This document shows positions 43,982-54,553 of a DNA stretch of 64,000 nucleotides, one piece after another; the first letter of the stretch is position 1; each line of letters starts with the position of its first letter. The position numbers were made by a program, and so were the translations under genes. This stretch comes from Russula earlei (Eukaryota; Basidiomycota; Agaricomycetes; Russulales; Russulaceae). The stretch is taken from NCBI GenBank assembly GCA_025769875.1, contig JAGFNK010000118.1, positions 1-64,000 of the forward strand, read 5' to 3'. The notes below the pieces were generated by a model, which made no database searches, was not told where the DNA came from, and worked only from the letters and a program-made list of their open reading frames with translations.

Positions 43982-44021
43982 TCAAAGTGTTGCGTTGTCC
44001 ATCCCATCATTTCCCCCCCCA

Positions 44022-45347
44022 ATGCCCAATCAACGACTGGTAAAGAAGCGACGCCAACGACTTGTGGTCCTCTTGCATATGTCGACTCTTGTCTTGCTTT
44101 GCTGTGAAGCATATATACAACTCCTCCAAGCCATCTGTCCTCATTGTATTCCATATCACACATCAGCATTAACTGGGGCTGCATGGGTTCATGAACTACT
44201 CACTGGCCATCCAGAGCGCATTCGGAGCGAGCTTGGAGTACATAAACATGTCTTTGACACCCTCCAGCAGACCATTCAAAACCTCGGTGTTGCCTCATCA
44301 CGACATGTCCTAATTGAAGAACAAATTGCCATCTTCCTCTATACTGCTGTTACAGGGCTGTCATCAACTCATGTCAGAGAGCGTTTCCAGCGGTCACCCC
44401 GCACCATTTCAAAGTACGTATCACTTGGGTTTCTTCACACTTGTTCTGACAGGCAGTTAGGTATTTTAAAAAAATTCTTGGAGTTCTCTCAAGCCCCCCC
44501 TTCTATACCACATTTGTGCAGCTCCCTGACGCCAATTCGCCCCCTCACCCCTTTATCTGAAGTAACCCCAAGCTCTATCCATATCTCAAGGATGCCCTAG
44601 GCGCTGTTGATGGCACACATATCAAGTGTTCTGCCACTGCTGATGAGCGTGACATGGTGAGGAACCGCAAAGGAGTAATCACACAGAACTGCCTTGTGGC
44701 ATGTTCTTTCGACCTCCGCTTCACCTATCTCCTGACTGGTTGGGAGGGTTCCACTGCTGATGCGACACTCTTCCTTGATGCACGACTTTCTGATTTTTTT
44801 ATCCCAAGCGGAAAGTATTATCTTGGCGATGGAGGCTTTGCCTCATCAGATGTACTTCTCACCCCTCATCGAGGCGTGCGGTACCATCTCGCCGAATGGG
44901 GTCACGCAAACACAAGGTAATGTTTCTCATCTCCTGAGTTTTCTCACTGACATTTGTCCCAGGCCACGCACGCGTGAGGAGTTGTTCAATCTGTGTCATG
45001 CTCAAGCTCACAATGTCGTAGAACGCATCTTTGGAATCCTCAAGTGACAGTTCCAATTACTCAATCATCCCCTTAACTATAACATGTCAATTCAGGCGCG
45101 CATCCCAGCTGCGCTTGCAGCACTGCACAATTTTATTCGTGAGTATGATCCTAGGGAGATTTCCACCTTTGATGATGTGGCTGAGCTCCACATGGGCTCT
45201 CAAGATGAGGAGGAGGCTGGTGAACTTGCTGAAGGCCCAGTGACACAGCATGAGAGGGAGCGAGCGAATCGCAGGCGAGACAGAATTGCTGGTGACATGT
45301 GGGAGCAATATGTGAGAATGAGAATTCGAAGGGCACATGTTGACTAG
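44022..45347 (+). pseudogene. HARBI1-like transposase of Harbinger 2, two stops
   Basis: Exons 44022-44413, 44461-44916 and 44963-45347 keep phase (411 codons) and match the inner transposase. Two TGA codons interrupt: near 44562 (before SNPKLYP) and near 45047 (in the block reading GILKRRF in the inner copy, here GILK-stop-QF). The DDE residues themselves survive (AVDGTHI, GWEGSTADATLF, VVERIFGILK). The second stop replaces what is normally an Arg codon, a CGA to TGA type change. Confidence 0.9.
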
Positions 45348-45463
45348 CATAGAATTTCATGTATGTACAAACTATGCCCTCCATATCGCCATCTGGCCGA
45401 CACGATGTAGAAATATTTTTTTTACAAATCATGTGTTACCTCATGTGAATATGCACACACGCA

Positions 45464-45664
45464 AATATGCAATTACAACAAGCGAATTTGCAAATCTGGT
45501 GGGAAAGAGCTCATAATTATAATTAAAGAAATTATAATTAAAGAAACTCGTATTAGTTAATCAAGTTATTGTTCATCACACCTGTGACTCCTGTCACCCC
45601 CGGAAAATACTGAAATCCGAGTTCAAGTTCAAGATTCAAGAATTCTCGGTTGGTAAATGGGGCC
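45464..45664 (-). repeat. Right inverted repeat of Harbinger 2
   Basis: Ends GGTTGGTAAATGGGGCC before TAA; pairs with 38792-38992. Confidence 0.92.
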
Positions 45665-45742
45665 TAATAGATACTGGGGACTGGGTATCAACATTCTATG
45701 TGCCTACACCACTACCAACAAGTGCCACGAGTTCAACAAACT

Positions 45743-48449
45743 CTAACCACGGGTTGCGATGCCTTCGTAACGTCCTCCGAACTCCCTCCCCCCCTCGTTC
45801 CGGTCAAATTCTGTCAGTCTCGGCTTCTTCGCCTGCAGGGGCATTGCATTTTCTCCATCGACCTTCACTGTGCCTTGGCGATGCCGCAGGGCCTTTATCT
45901 CACCAGCTATGTTGACGACGTTCGAGGGCGGGGGTACGAACCATATGGGCCATTCAAGTAACGACGGCCGCTTGTCTGCATCATGTGCCTCCAGCCTCCT
46001 CGCAATTGTCTTCCATTGATTGTCTTCTTTCCCGACTGCGTCAAGAAGATGCAATATAACATGCCCGCAAGACCATCGGTCGGCCTTGATCGGACTGTAC
46101 CACGACTTGCCGATCTCCGGTGCCATCCAATGCTTCGTCCCGCATTGGTCATCAACTTCCTCGTTCTCATCCCTCACTTGCATAGCGATATCGAAATCGA
46201 TGATTTTCAAGTCAAAGTCTCGGTCGACAAGAAGGTTGTGAGGCTTGATGTCCCTGTGAGCGATGTAGTGTCTGTGAAGATACGCTAGGCCCTCAATGAG
46301 ACCCCCGCAGACTTGAGCGACCTTGCCATAAAGTTCGTCAGGGCAGATCGTGACATAATCCGCGAGAGAGCTCATTCTAGGTAGAATGAGCCACATCCTC
46401 GACGAGATATGGAACGAATCGAGTAGCGAGACAATGTGTCTCGACTTGGGCTGGATGGAATCAAGAAGGTTGAAGATCGCGATCTCTTTCGATTCCTCGC
46501 GAACTTTTTTCGCGATGAGTACATTTTTCGGGTTCGACGGTCGATACACCTTGAGGATGTGCGACGGCATCTGGGGGCCAAGCGTCAGCGCGTAAAATGA
46601 GTAGAAAAGGTTTACCACACCTTGACAAGCGGCTCGAATACGTTACCGCGGTTATCCACCACGACTTCAGGTTCCACCTCATACCCGTGTGCTCGGAACT
46701 CCACGTGGTCTGCTGCATCTGCGCTTCCCGCACCCGCGCCCCTACCTCCACCGGTACCTGCACCGTCATCTGTCTTATCAGTATTCTTCTTGGTGCCCTT
46801 GCCGAACATCGACTCCAAAGGAAATTTCTTGCTATATTTCAAGATCTTCTCCTTGAGCCTGTCAACATTTGATTCCGTGTCTTTGCCTTCGTTTGCCCCT
46901 TCTAGCATATAATTAAGGTTGTACAACTGGCGTGCAAACTCGATGCGGCCATCCGAGGTCCCAAACGAAAATACCTTTTGGTTGTAATAAACCTACGATC
47001 ATTCAGCCCACGAGCTTACTCGAAACCCAGGGGACGACATACGAATGGCGAATTCGGATCATCCGGATCCTGAAAAATCGTATAACGACTTGCTACTCCT
47101 TTGCTCGTGATATAGACAGCAACGAGCACGAAATCCCGCCCCTTGAACGATTCCAAGAATTTGTTTGCAAAACGGACCACGGCGGCCCCTGCCAAAAGCA
47201 TCCGGATAAGGTCCACAGGCTTTCGGTTGGGGTCGTCATATACCCTTGACGTCGAATCAACTTCAACTAGCAGTCGAGGAAGACGTGACTTCGATAAGCG
47301 GAAATCGCTACGAGGTTTGTATTTGCGGAATTGTGTTGGTCCGGTTTCGTTTTCATGTTTGACGATAAGATCGAAAGGCCATGGCTCGTGGCCTCTACGG
47401 AAGATGCTAACTCGTGATAGATGGACCAAGTGAAAACATACAGATGAGCCGTGATCGTTCTTTGCCCTTGAACATAGTAGTACAACTTTCCGAAAAAGAT
47501 CACCTGGGCCACACGTTCCTTGAAAGCATCGTTGCGATTCTGTTGCCGTTGCTGATGGCTTGGCCATTTATCGGACATAATATACACCACATGTGACATC
47601 TCGTCTCCCTGGGCTTGACGAGGCACCTCCCGCTCACCCAGAGATCGGAAGTCGGAGATGGATTCCTCGGGTGGCCCATCGTCGATGTCCATGGCCTCGT
47701 TGCTTCTATCATATGCAGCAGCCAAAGATTGACCGGAGATACATTCGCACGCGGAATACAACTACATTAAACAGTCAAAATCGGAAAGCAGACGGACAAG
47801 TCAAGGAAACATCGCACATCAGGGGTCACAGTCGGCTTGCTGTCCAGCTTTTTTTCAAACTCTGTAACAAATTGTGGTACCGCTGTCGCTTCCACAATAT
47901 GATTGCCGTGGATATCGGCCTCCTCGAAGTCTCCCCAATTGGACACATTGATGAAGATGTCTTTGTACTCTTTGACCAGTTCCGAGTTGAGCGCCTGGCT
48001 GACTTCAGCCACATCTGTAAAAACGACATGGTCACCGCACAAGAATGTCATGAGTTGCCACGTCGTAATTGGAATGAGATTGGGAAGCGAGGACTAAGCA
48101 TAATGTCATCAGCAACGTTCGTCGGGGACTCACTCTCTCTGATCTTTGGAACCTCCACGACGATACTGATCTTCAGCTCTGGAGGACCCGTCGGGAATAG
48201 TGTGGAGAGCAAGCGAGTCGCTTTCAGCGACGGTCGATCTTTCGCAGCTTGCTTAGCAGCTTCCTCGAGCTCCTCGTCATCAGGTAAGTCGACTAGGTAG
48301 AGGACAAGCCGGCGGGCGTCAATATCTTTGAAGTCGTTCGGATTCTTTTGCCAAATTGCGTCTTTCAGATCGCCAACGGTCTCCGACTCTTCAATCTCGA
48401 CTGGGAAAGGGATGCCTAGTCCGATCGGATATACAAAAAGCTTGAGCAT
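45743..48449 (-). CDS. Crinkler-type effector: Ubl, REase-like and protein kinase domains (copy 2)
   Basis: Exons 48134-48449, 47818-48014, 47442-47761, 47043-47394, 46621-46992 and 45743-46570 give 794 residues with the same introns as copy 1 and no stop. The header has one extra residue (MLKLFVYP against MLLFVYP) and a different stretch near VGDLKDAIW. The kinase keeps HRDIKPHN and the DFD triplet. A 5-bp deletion relative to copy 1 near 45761 changes the reading frame of the last codons, so the tail differs (YEGIATRG against a longer, Cys-ending tail). Harbinger 2 is inserted about 80 bp beyond the stop codon, leaving the coding region intact but giving the gene a new 3' flank. Confidence 0.82.
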
Positions 48450-49173
48450 TGAGGGTGATAGTAGACGGGGATGAGTGGGAGTGAGAACAAACAATTCGGC
48501 ATGTGTTACATGTCCGTTACTTTCGTGACATTTGCATTTGTGACGACAGTGAGCCACACTGATAGTACCATGCACGATACTCTGCCGTCAAAGTGACCAT
48601 CTGAATGTCCATTAAGAATGGTGGCCATAAGGGGCGTTCAAAGCTTGTAGGCCCTCATCCACCCGAAAGAATCGACGACCATTTCCAGATTACTCTTTAT
48701 CGTCATCGTAATCGGGGCACATGTATTATGCCGACCACTAGGAGGAATCAGACATGGGACGGTCATCCAAAATCTGTTTGCTGATCTGAGATGCTATAGT
48801 GGCATCTCAGATCAGCAAGCAGTGGAAACGAAGAAAACCCCATACTGTAATATCTCAGACAGACAGAAAGAGGATCATGTCCTAGCTAGGTTCGGCATTT
48901 CCCGTGAAATATTCCCACGATGGGGTTGCTAACCAGTGCTGTGCATTTTTCAATCGATTCCACTTGACTTTCATCTCCTGTCCTGTCATCAAACGGGCCA
49001 CACGACTGCTTTGTTCCCCACCTGCTCCGTCAACAGGGATCGGACCAGCGCGTTTTCTTGCCCCCTGTCTCACCTTCGTGTTAAGGGCAGTCAACGGCCC
49101 CTCTTAAAGTTCCTTTTATCCCCTCTCCAGTTCTCTTTATGTCCAGTTGCTCCCTTTCCAACCTTTCCACTAG
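48450..49173. promoter_or_regulatory. Divergent intergenic region between effector copy 2 and the first housekeeping gene
   Basis: Two genes are transcribed away from this interval, so both promoters should lie here. Similarity to duplication copy 1 ends near 48582. It contains the hairpin at 48778-48818 and a pyrimidine-rich stretch just upstream of the ATG at 49174 (about 49100-49170), typical of fungal promoters. No TATA box stands out. Confidence 0.45.
48778..48818. repeat. Perfect 17-bp inverted repeat with 7-nt loop
   Basis: Arms TTGCTGATCTGAGATGC (48778-48794) and GCATCTCAGATCAGCAA (48802-48818) around TATAGTG. Could be a binding site for a dimeric factor or a small foldback remnant. 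Confidence 0.8.
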
Positions 49174-52100
49174 ATGACATCTCGCCCCTCTTTCTCGTCC
49201 AAGCGCCGTCCGTTGTCTGCAATTTTCCTCGGCGATGGGTCCACCCCTTCCTCAACTTCGTCGTCAGAGCTACCCGATCTCCCAGAGCCCCCCAGCCCCG
49301 GTGCCGCATCCACCCATTCCGGCCTCCCATCCCCGCCGGCTACCAATTCCACAGGAAGTGGTAGCACAGGTGATCGTCGCGAGAACGACATTCCCACCAT
49401 GCCTCCTCCCTCGTCCGCTCTGACAAATCGCGGTGGAAGACCCTCCACGTCCAGGTCAAGCCGTGCTTCGTCTCCTGCCGGCAGTGGCGAATATAAGAAA
49501 GAGCAAGTCGAAGAAGAAGAAGACAATACAGCCCGAATCAATCTCGGTGGCCGCCGCGGGGCGGACCAGACTAGTAACCACATCGTGACGCTACAGCGTG
49601 TTATGAGTCTTACACAGAGGAACCGTATGGTATGTGCTGTCCTTCTCCTTTTTTTACTCATCGTCTCAAGGATATTCCATTCTACGTTTCCGTCATCTTC
49701 TGCCACTTTGCCGCCGCATTTAGGCTCTCAATAAGCTCTCATCTATGCGCCTAAACACACCTTCGCCATCCCAATCGACTCGTTCCCCACGTTCTCCACG
49801 CTTTCCAAACGGCGCTCCAGCCTCACGTTCTTCAACGTCGCCCTCTACCAACAACCGCTCTCGGTCAGTAGAACCAGCAGCGCTATCCGGGTCGGAGACG
49901 GAGCGTGAACCTGGCGTCGCCGCCTATTCCAACTCATCCGATGATCAATCCGTCACACCACCTTCATCCGTTTCACGTCCATATTCTGTACTGGATGGGC
50001 GACTCAGACGTACTTCACTTCCCGCCTCACCCTCTAAAGGAAAGGGGGCCTCTTCAACTCGCAGCTTCTCCCCCGGTTCGTCACAAAGGACGCCCAAGAA
50101 GCGTGTCTCCATTATGTCCGTGCCTGATCCCGAAGCACTCCGTGAACTTGGACAGAACGACATCACTTCTGCCGCCTTGGCGACTGTCGCGTCATTGCGG
50201 CGTAGCCCAGGAAGCAGCGGGAAAAAAAATAGGCAGCCCCTCCCCAGGGAGTTCCGCGAACGCGAATTCCGACGCGCCAGCTCAGATGGCAGGGTAAGTT
50301 CCACATATAAGGTACTGTACGTCAGCTAAAGACGAGCGTCTCATGTACCAGGCTTCCAAGGAGCCAACTACGCCTCAAAAGCCTTCGAGGGAGCGCTATA
50401 CCTCGCTTATTGACGATACCTCTCCATCAAGGGCATCTATGCGTCGCGCTCTCAATAACCAACACTCTCCTCCACAGACCTCACAGGTCAGCCGACTATC
50501 AACAGCACGAAAGCATCAAACTCGCTGGATGTCTGAGGATTTGCGTACTACATCCTCCCGGCCTATCGTTGATGATAACGAAGACGATGATCCATTGAGC
50601 TCAAGTAGCGACCTTGGGAATCGACCGTCAGCACGCAACATCATAGGAAACCCGCCTAGTGCGCGTCTAATAGGCGAGAGCCTGCGAGCCGCGGGAATGG
50701 GCGTGAAGAGCGGGGCAGATGCTTTCCGTGAAGCGGAACGGCAGTCAGAGAATGCCACGGTTCCCCCCCGCCCCATGTCGATCGCCGCTATCTCGTCTCA
50801 GGTCCGAGAAGCTATCACCAGTCCAAATAGGGTGACCGGACTATTGCGCACGAGCGCCGCCCAAGATCCGCGTACCCCCGACAAAGTCTCCTCTTATCAC
50901 CGCACGGAACGCGGGTCGCATTCTGGCCCTCAGTCAAGACCAACGACATCAATGGCAGACTTTCACCCCATTGAAGAGGATCTCCTTCCGCTTAAGACCG
51001 CACCCTTTGTGCCACGCACGTACAAGAACTCGTTTACGTCCGATCGTGACCGCGAAGGCATGGGTTCCCGACAAGCGCTGTATACACCATTCTCCTCTGG
51101 CCCGCAAGAAAGAACTTACGGCTCACCGCGCACACGCCCACCTGCCCTGCCGCTGGACGAACAGGCGCTAGAGCATCTACGGCTTATGGACGAATCGCTC
51201 ACCATGTTCGAGGCACTTCTCTCGCGTCTACCACCTATGGGTGACACACCAACTACGACTGTACCTGAAGTCTTTCGGAGCGCGCAAGCTGTCGTACGAT
51301 TTTCTGAGCAAGTCAATGGGATGCTCCGCACTGCCACGAATCGCGCTCTGGAGCGGCTGATAGAGTCAGAGGTATCGGACGCCAGCCCAGGCGATGAGAT
51401 TGATATGGTTGGGTTGTGGAAGGACGTCGGTGGGGACTTGAGGGATATGTTAAGAGTGAGCGATGAGCTTGTGCGCACCATGACCGGGTTCTTGCTCGGA
51501 GTTGGCAAGGTGCTGCGTGAGTCCTCTGTTACTGGAGCGGGTCCAGGCAGCAGTCTACAACACTTCCGTTGTGCGAGCGATGACCTCTCCAGGAGATCTG
51601 GTGCTGATGGACGCTCGTCGACAAGTGCGGGAACGGGCAGCGGGAGGGGCAGCGGGAGCGGTGACGGAGTGGGACGGAGGAGCACTGAATCGAGGCGCAG
51701 CTGGGATCTTCCACGGATCGAACGAGACAAGTCTGACCTCACGCGCCGAGCGTCGAGCCGCATCGATGTGGGCGTTCTTTCCGGCCAGCGCGCTTCGTCG
51801 TCTATGCTGCTTAGGGAACGGGACCCACCCCGCCCTCTTGGTCTCGGAGATGACGTTTCGCCCTCTGCGCGTCCGCCCGTGACATCGTCTGTGCGAAGGT
51901 CATTTACTCCCGGGCTACAGAGGGAGGGCACACTTATTGCATCAGCAAAGCCTGAGCTGCCCACAATCGAGTCGCAGAGGTCTTTGCACATCGAGGACGA
52001 TTACGAACCCTCACCTACCCCAGCATCTCGTTCTCGCCAACCAGATGGGAGCACACGCAATCTCCCTGCGCTCCCCGTTCCCTCCCCTCTTCCCACTTCC

Positions 52101-52679
52101 TCGTTCGAGGCGCATGCTGATCAATCTGCACTCCCTTCCATGGGCGACAAGTCAGCAAACCGACGGAAGATCTCAACTGCGTCTACGGCAACGCTACGTG
52201 CTGGCACGAGCGTCAACCCTGGTCTTAATATCACTACACCGAGCGCCGCACCAACGACGGCGGTTACCCCTCACACGGTTACTCCTGTGTTGCCGCCACT
52301 TCCCATCTCGCGCACTGATTCAGGTCACTCCTCTTCATCCGGTGCAAGCAGTAGCCGACACTCTACCACGGTCACCTTCTCGCGTCCACTGACTGTGAGC
52401 GTGAGCACGCTGAGTGGGTTGCAACAGCGTGACGCGCGCAACCGCGCAACATCGAATGATGGGCCGACGCCGAAGACGCCGCTCAGCGCGACGTCGCCGT
52501 GGACGTCACAATCTGGTTCGGAGACTGAGCGGCCGCAGCCGAGGCTGGCATTAGGCAGGCGCACACTTGGTGTTAAATCGCACTTGTCGCTCGATGCGCC
52601 TCCGCCTGGGGGGACCCAAACGCTTGCCCGCTCGACTGCGAGGGAACGCCGACGGACGATCACCGAGATTTTCTCGTAG
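49174..52679 (+). CDS. Large Ser/Pro-rich protein of unknown function
   Basis: Exons 49174-49629, 49724-50293 and 50352-52679 (GT-AG introns) join in phase to 1117 residues. Most of the protein is low-complexity Ser/Thr/Pro/Arg sequence with many SP and TP sites. One ordered part lies in the third exon at about 51160-51530: helices with LEHLRLMDESLTMFEALLSR, VRFSEQVNGMLRTATNRALE and RVSDELVRTMTGFLLGVGKV. A short conserved-looking helix (HIVTLQRVMSLTQRNRM then ALNKLSSMRL) spans the first intron. No catalytic motif, signal peptide or membrane segment is visible. Such layouts occur in cytoskeletal or cell-cycle adaptors, but nothing here proves that. Confidence 0.85.
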
Positions 52680-53587
52680 ACATTCGCTTCCGATACGGGT
52701 CGGAGAAAACGGCGTTTTTTGTGCTGTATGTGTTTCCCTTCTTGCTGGCCTTTTCGGTTCCTGATCAGAACTCTTGCAGGTTTCTTCCTCCACGAAACCA
52801 CTTTCTCTTCTGCTATCGTTATTATCATGGCTCGGTAGCCTCGCCGCTCCTGGACTTTTGTTCCCTCTTGTTAAGGGCTTTAATTACGCTTTGCCTGTTA
52901 GGCGCTTGATTATTCGTTTCCCTCTGTCTCCCTAGCTGTTGGCCGCACACGAATTCATGCCGCATACATCATGATCGAAAGTAACATTGTGTCACTATAC
53001 CTGCATTACGTCCTCCTTACCCCTTGCCTTTCCCCCCTCTTTCTCGGCTTTGTGAACTGGCCTGCACGAGCATCTCGACTACACTGTTATGAACCCGACG
53101 GGGCGTGCTATGCCATCACGTACCTACTTTAGATACTCTGTCTACGACTAGTAGTAATGAGATATGAACGTGTACTCTTCTCTGCGCCGCGACTACCAAA
53201 CTGAAGCATCGCAGTATATTTACCACCTTGACAAGGACCCATACCGTCCAACCATCCATATCCCTCGACGCAAGACCAGGTCATGGATGCTTACGATATT
53301 TGAAGAAAATCCTGGATAGGCTGATCTCAACAGGGAGGACCACCAGGACCACGAGAGAACCGCGTCGCGTCAGTCCTCGAGATTCCTGCGTAATGCTGGA
53401 AGGGTGAAATGAAGACGCAGAGACGATGACGGGACTTCGCGTTGCTTGCTCGCCATCTTTGCAGGCTGTGTATTGCTTTTCCAACCCACTGGTAGTACAG
53501 AGCCAAGGCCCCCGGGCGTGTGGGAAGTGAAAAGGTTTGATCGCGAATGAAATGCCAATCGAACGCGGGAGAGAAGAAGAAAACACT
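52680..53587. other. Intergenic region between convergent genes
   Basis: Holds both 3' ends. T-rich stretches follow the stop at 52679. Open frames in 53281-53667 on the minus strand overlap the next gene's 3' end and look non-coding. Confidence 0.5.
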
Positions 53588-54241
53588 TCATGCGTCGAGA
53601 TCAAGGTCGACTTTGATCCCAGCTTCGCGTAGCACCGCCTCGAGCCTCGCACGGAGCTCGCGTACATCCTCGATCGACATCCCCGTCGATCTCAGCCCGA
53701 CAGACGCTTGACCTGGCCCATCCCGGTCCATCCCATCCTCTGCTGCACCGTGCGCATGTTCCGCTTCCTCGGGTGGCGGCGCAGGCGCGATGTCCGCGAA
53801 CCGTACAGCCGCGAGTGCGTCGACGATCTCCCGCACGAGCGCGGTGGAGGTTGCGGGCACGGCCCGTTGGGCCGCCGATGCCTGGGCGTGGGATCCTCGG
53901 GATCCTCGGGACAGGTGGAGGAGCGATGCGCTCGCGAGACCGCGAAGGAGGCCGAGCTCTCGCCCGCGCGGTGCGCCTGCCCGCGCAAAGCCCGCGTCGA
54001 ATCCTTCCTGGAGCGCGCCTTCTTTGCCGGCGGTGATCCCATCACGGTAACCCGCCTGCAGAGCGGGCGAATCAGGACGGCGGGGGGTGGATGGATATAA
54101 TGGGGCGTACGTTTTGGAAGTGGGAGGAAAGCCTGGTCCACTCTGCCTCTGCGTGTGTGGTTGCGGCGGTGGGCGCGTCGTCCCAAGGGGAGTCGTCGGT
54201 ATCATGCATGTGGGGTTTAAAAAAAAAAGTCGTCGGGTCAT
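53588..54241 (-). CDS. YAE1: Yae1-type protein (deca-GX3 motif)
   Basis: A single exon of 217 codons. Residues 62-90 hold the glycine-spaced motif of the Yae1/Lto1 family (ALQAGYRDGITAGKEGALQE then GFDAGF). In yeast, Yae1 with Lto1 acts as an adaptor recruiting the ABC protein Rli1 to the cytosolic Fe-S assembly machinery. The rest is Ala/Pro-rich, with a C-terminal helix (VRELRARLEAVLREAGIKVD). The ATG at 54205 (MIPTTPLG) is an equally good start, since the first 12 residues are not conserved-looking. The identification rests on the motif and size; an Lto1-like paralogue cannot be excluded. Confidence 0.72.
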   Translation of the reverse strand: MTRRLFFLNPTCMIPTTPLGTTRPPPQPHTQRQSGPGFPPTSKTYAPLYPSTPRRPDSPALQAGYRDGITAGKEGALQEGFDAGFARAGAPRGRELGLLRGLASASLLHLSRGSRGSHAQASAAQRAVPATSTALVREIVDALAAVRFADIAPAPPPEEAEHAHGAAEDGMDRDGPGQASVGLRSTGMSIEDVRELRARLEAVLREAGIKVDLDLDA

Positions 54242-54553
54242 AATATCGGGAACGCCATCAAAGACTGGCTATCAATTTCGTTGTTCGGGTCACACGGCTG
54301 TCTTTGTCCTCCCTTGTTTTTGTCCCTGCCTGCCTGGCCCCGTGCACCTTTCGACCCTCGCGATGGCTGGAATCGGCAATCCACATCAGTTGTCGGTTGT
54401 GTTGCCCCCGTCTAGGCCCGATCCAGGGTCCTGCACATCATGATATCTTTGCCCAGGCACGCCGTGCACCGTGCACCTCTTTCTCTCTCTCCTATCATCA
54501 TCACTTTGCCGCCGCTGGGCTCTCCTACTCCCCACGGAAATAAAAAAACGCAC
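54242..54553. promoter_or_regulatory. Divergent promoter region (Yae1-type / arrestin-like 1)
   Basis: A short interval between divergent genes. It includes pyrimidine-rich tracts (54475-54500) and the palindromic GTGCACCGTGCAC near 54463-54475. No other element recognised. Confidence 0.35.

Larger units (their letters stand above)
38792..45664 (+). mobile_element. PIF/Harbinger DNA transposon 2 (outer)
   Basis: Bounded by ~201-bp inverted repeats and a TAA duplication (38789-38791 and 45665-45667). Duplication copy 1 shows the unoccupied site CATACATAATAGATAC at 23425-23440, which fixes both ends. It carries a Myb-like gene and a transposase, both plus strand and both broken, and encloses Harbinger 3 between them. 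Without that insert it is about 3.4 kb. Confidence 0.96.
29437..48582. repeat. Segmental duplication, copy 2 (split by two transposons)
   Basis: Pieces 29437-31120, 37954-38791 and 45665-48582 align in order with 20915-26350. The breaks are exactly a Ty3/Gypsy element with GTACC duplicated and a Harbinger element with TAA duplicated. The orientation is the same as copy 1. Confidence 0.93.

Noticed and set aside
51116..51991. Long minus-strand open frame of 291 codons opposite the large Ser-rich gene
   Set aside because: It mirrors the Arg/Ser-rich codons of the plus-strand gene. No motif is present, and the plus-strand frame is longer and bounded by good introns.
53281..53667. 128-codon minus-strand frame downstream of the Yae1-type gene
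   Set aside because: It overlaps the Yae1-type gene on the same strand in another frame and has no recognisable domain; it is most likely 3' untranslated sequence.
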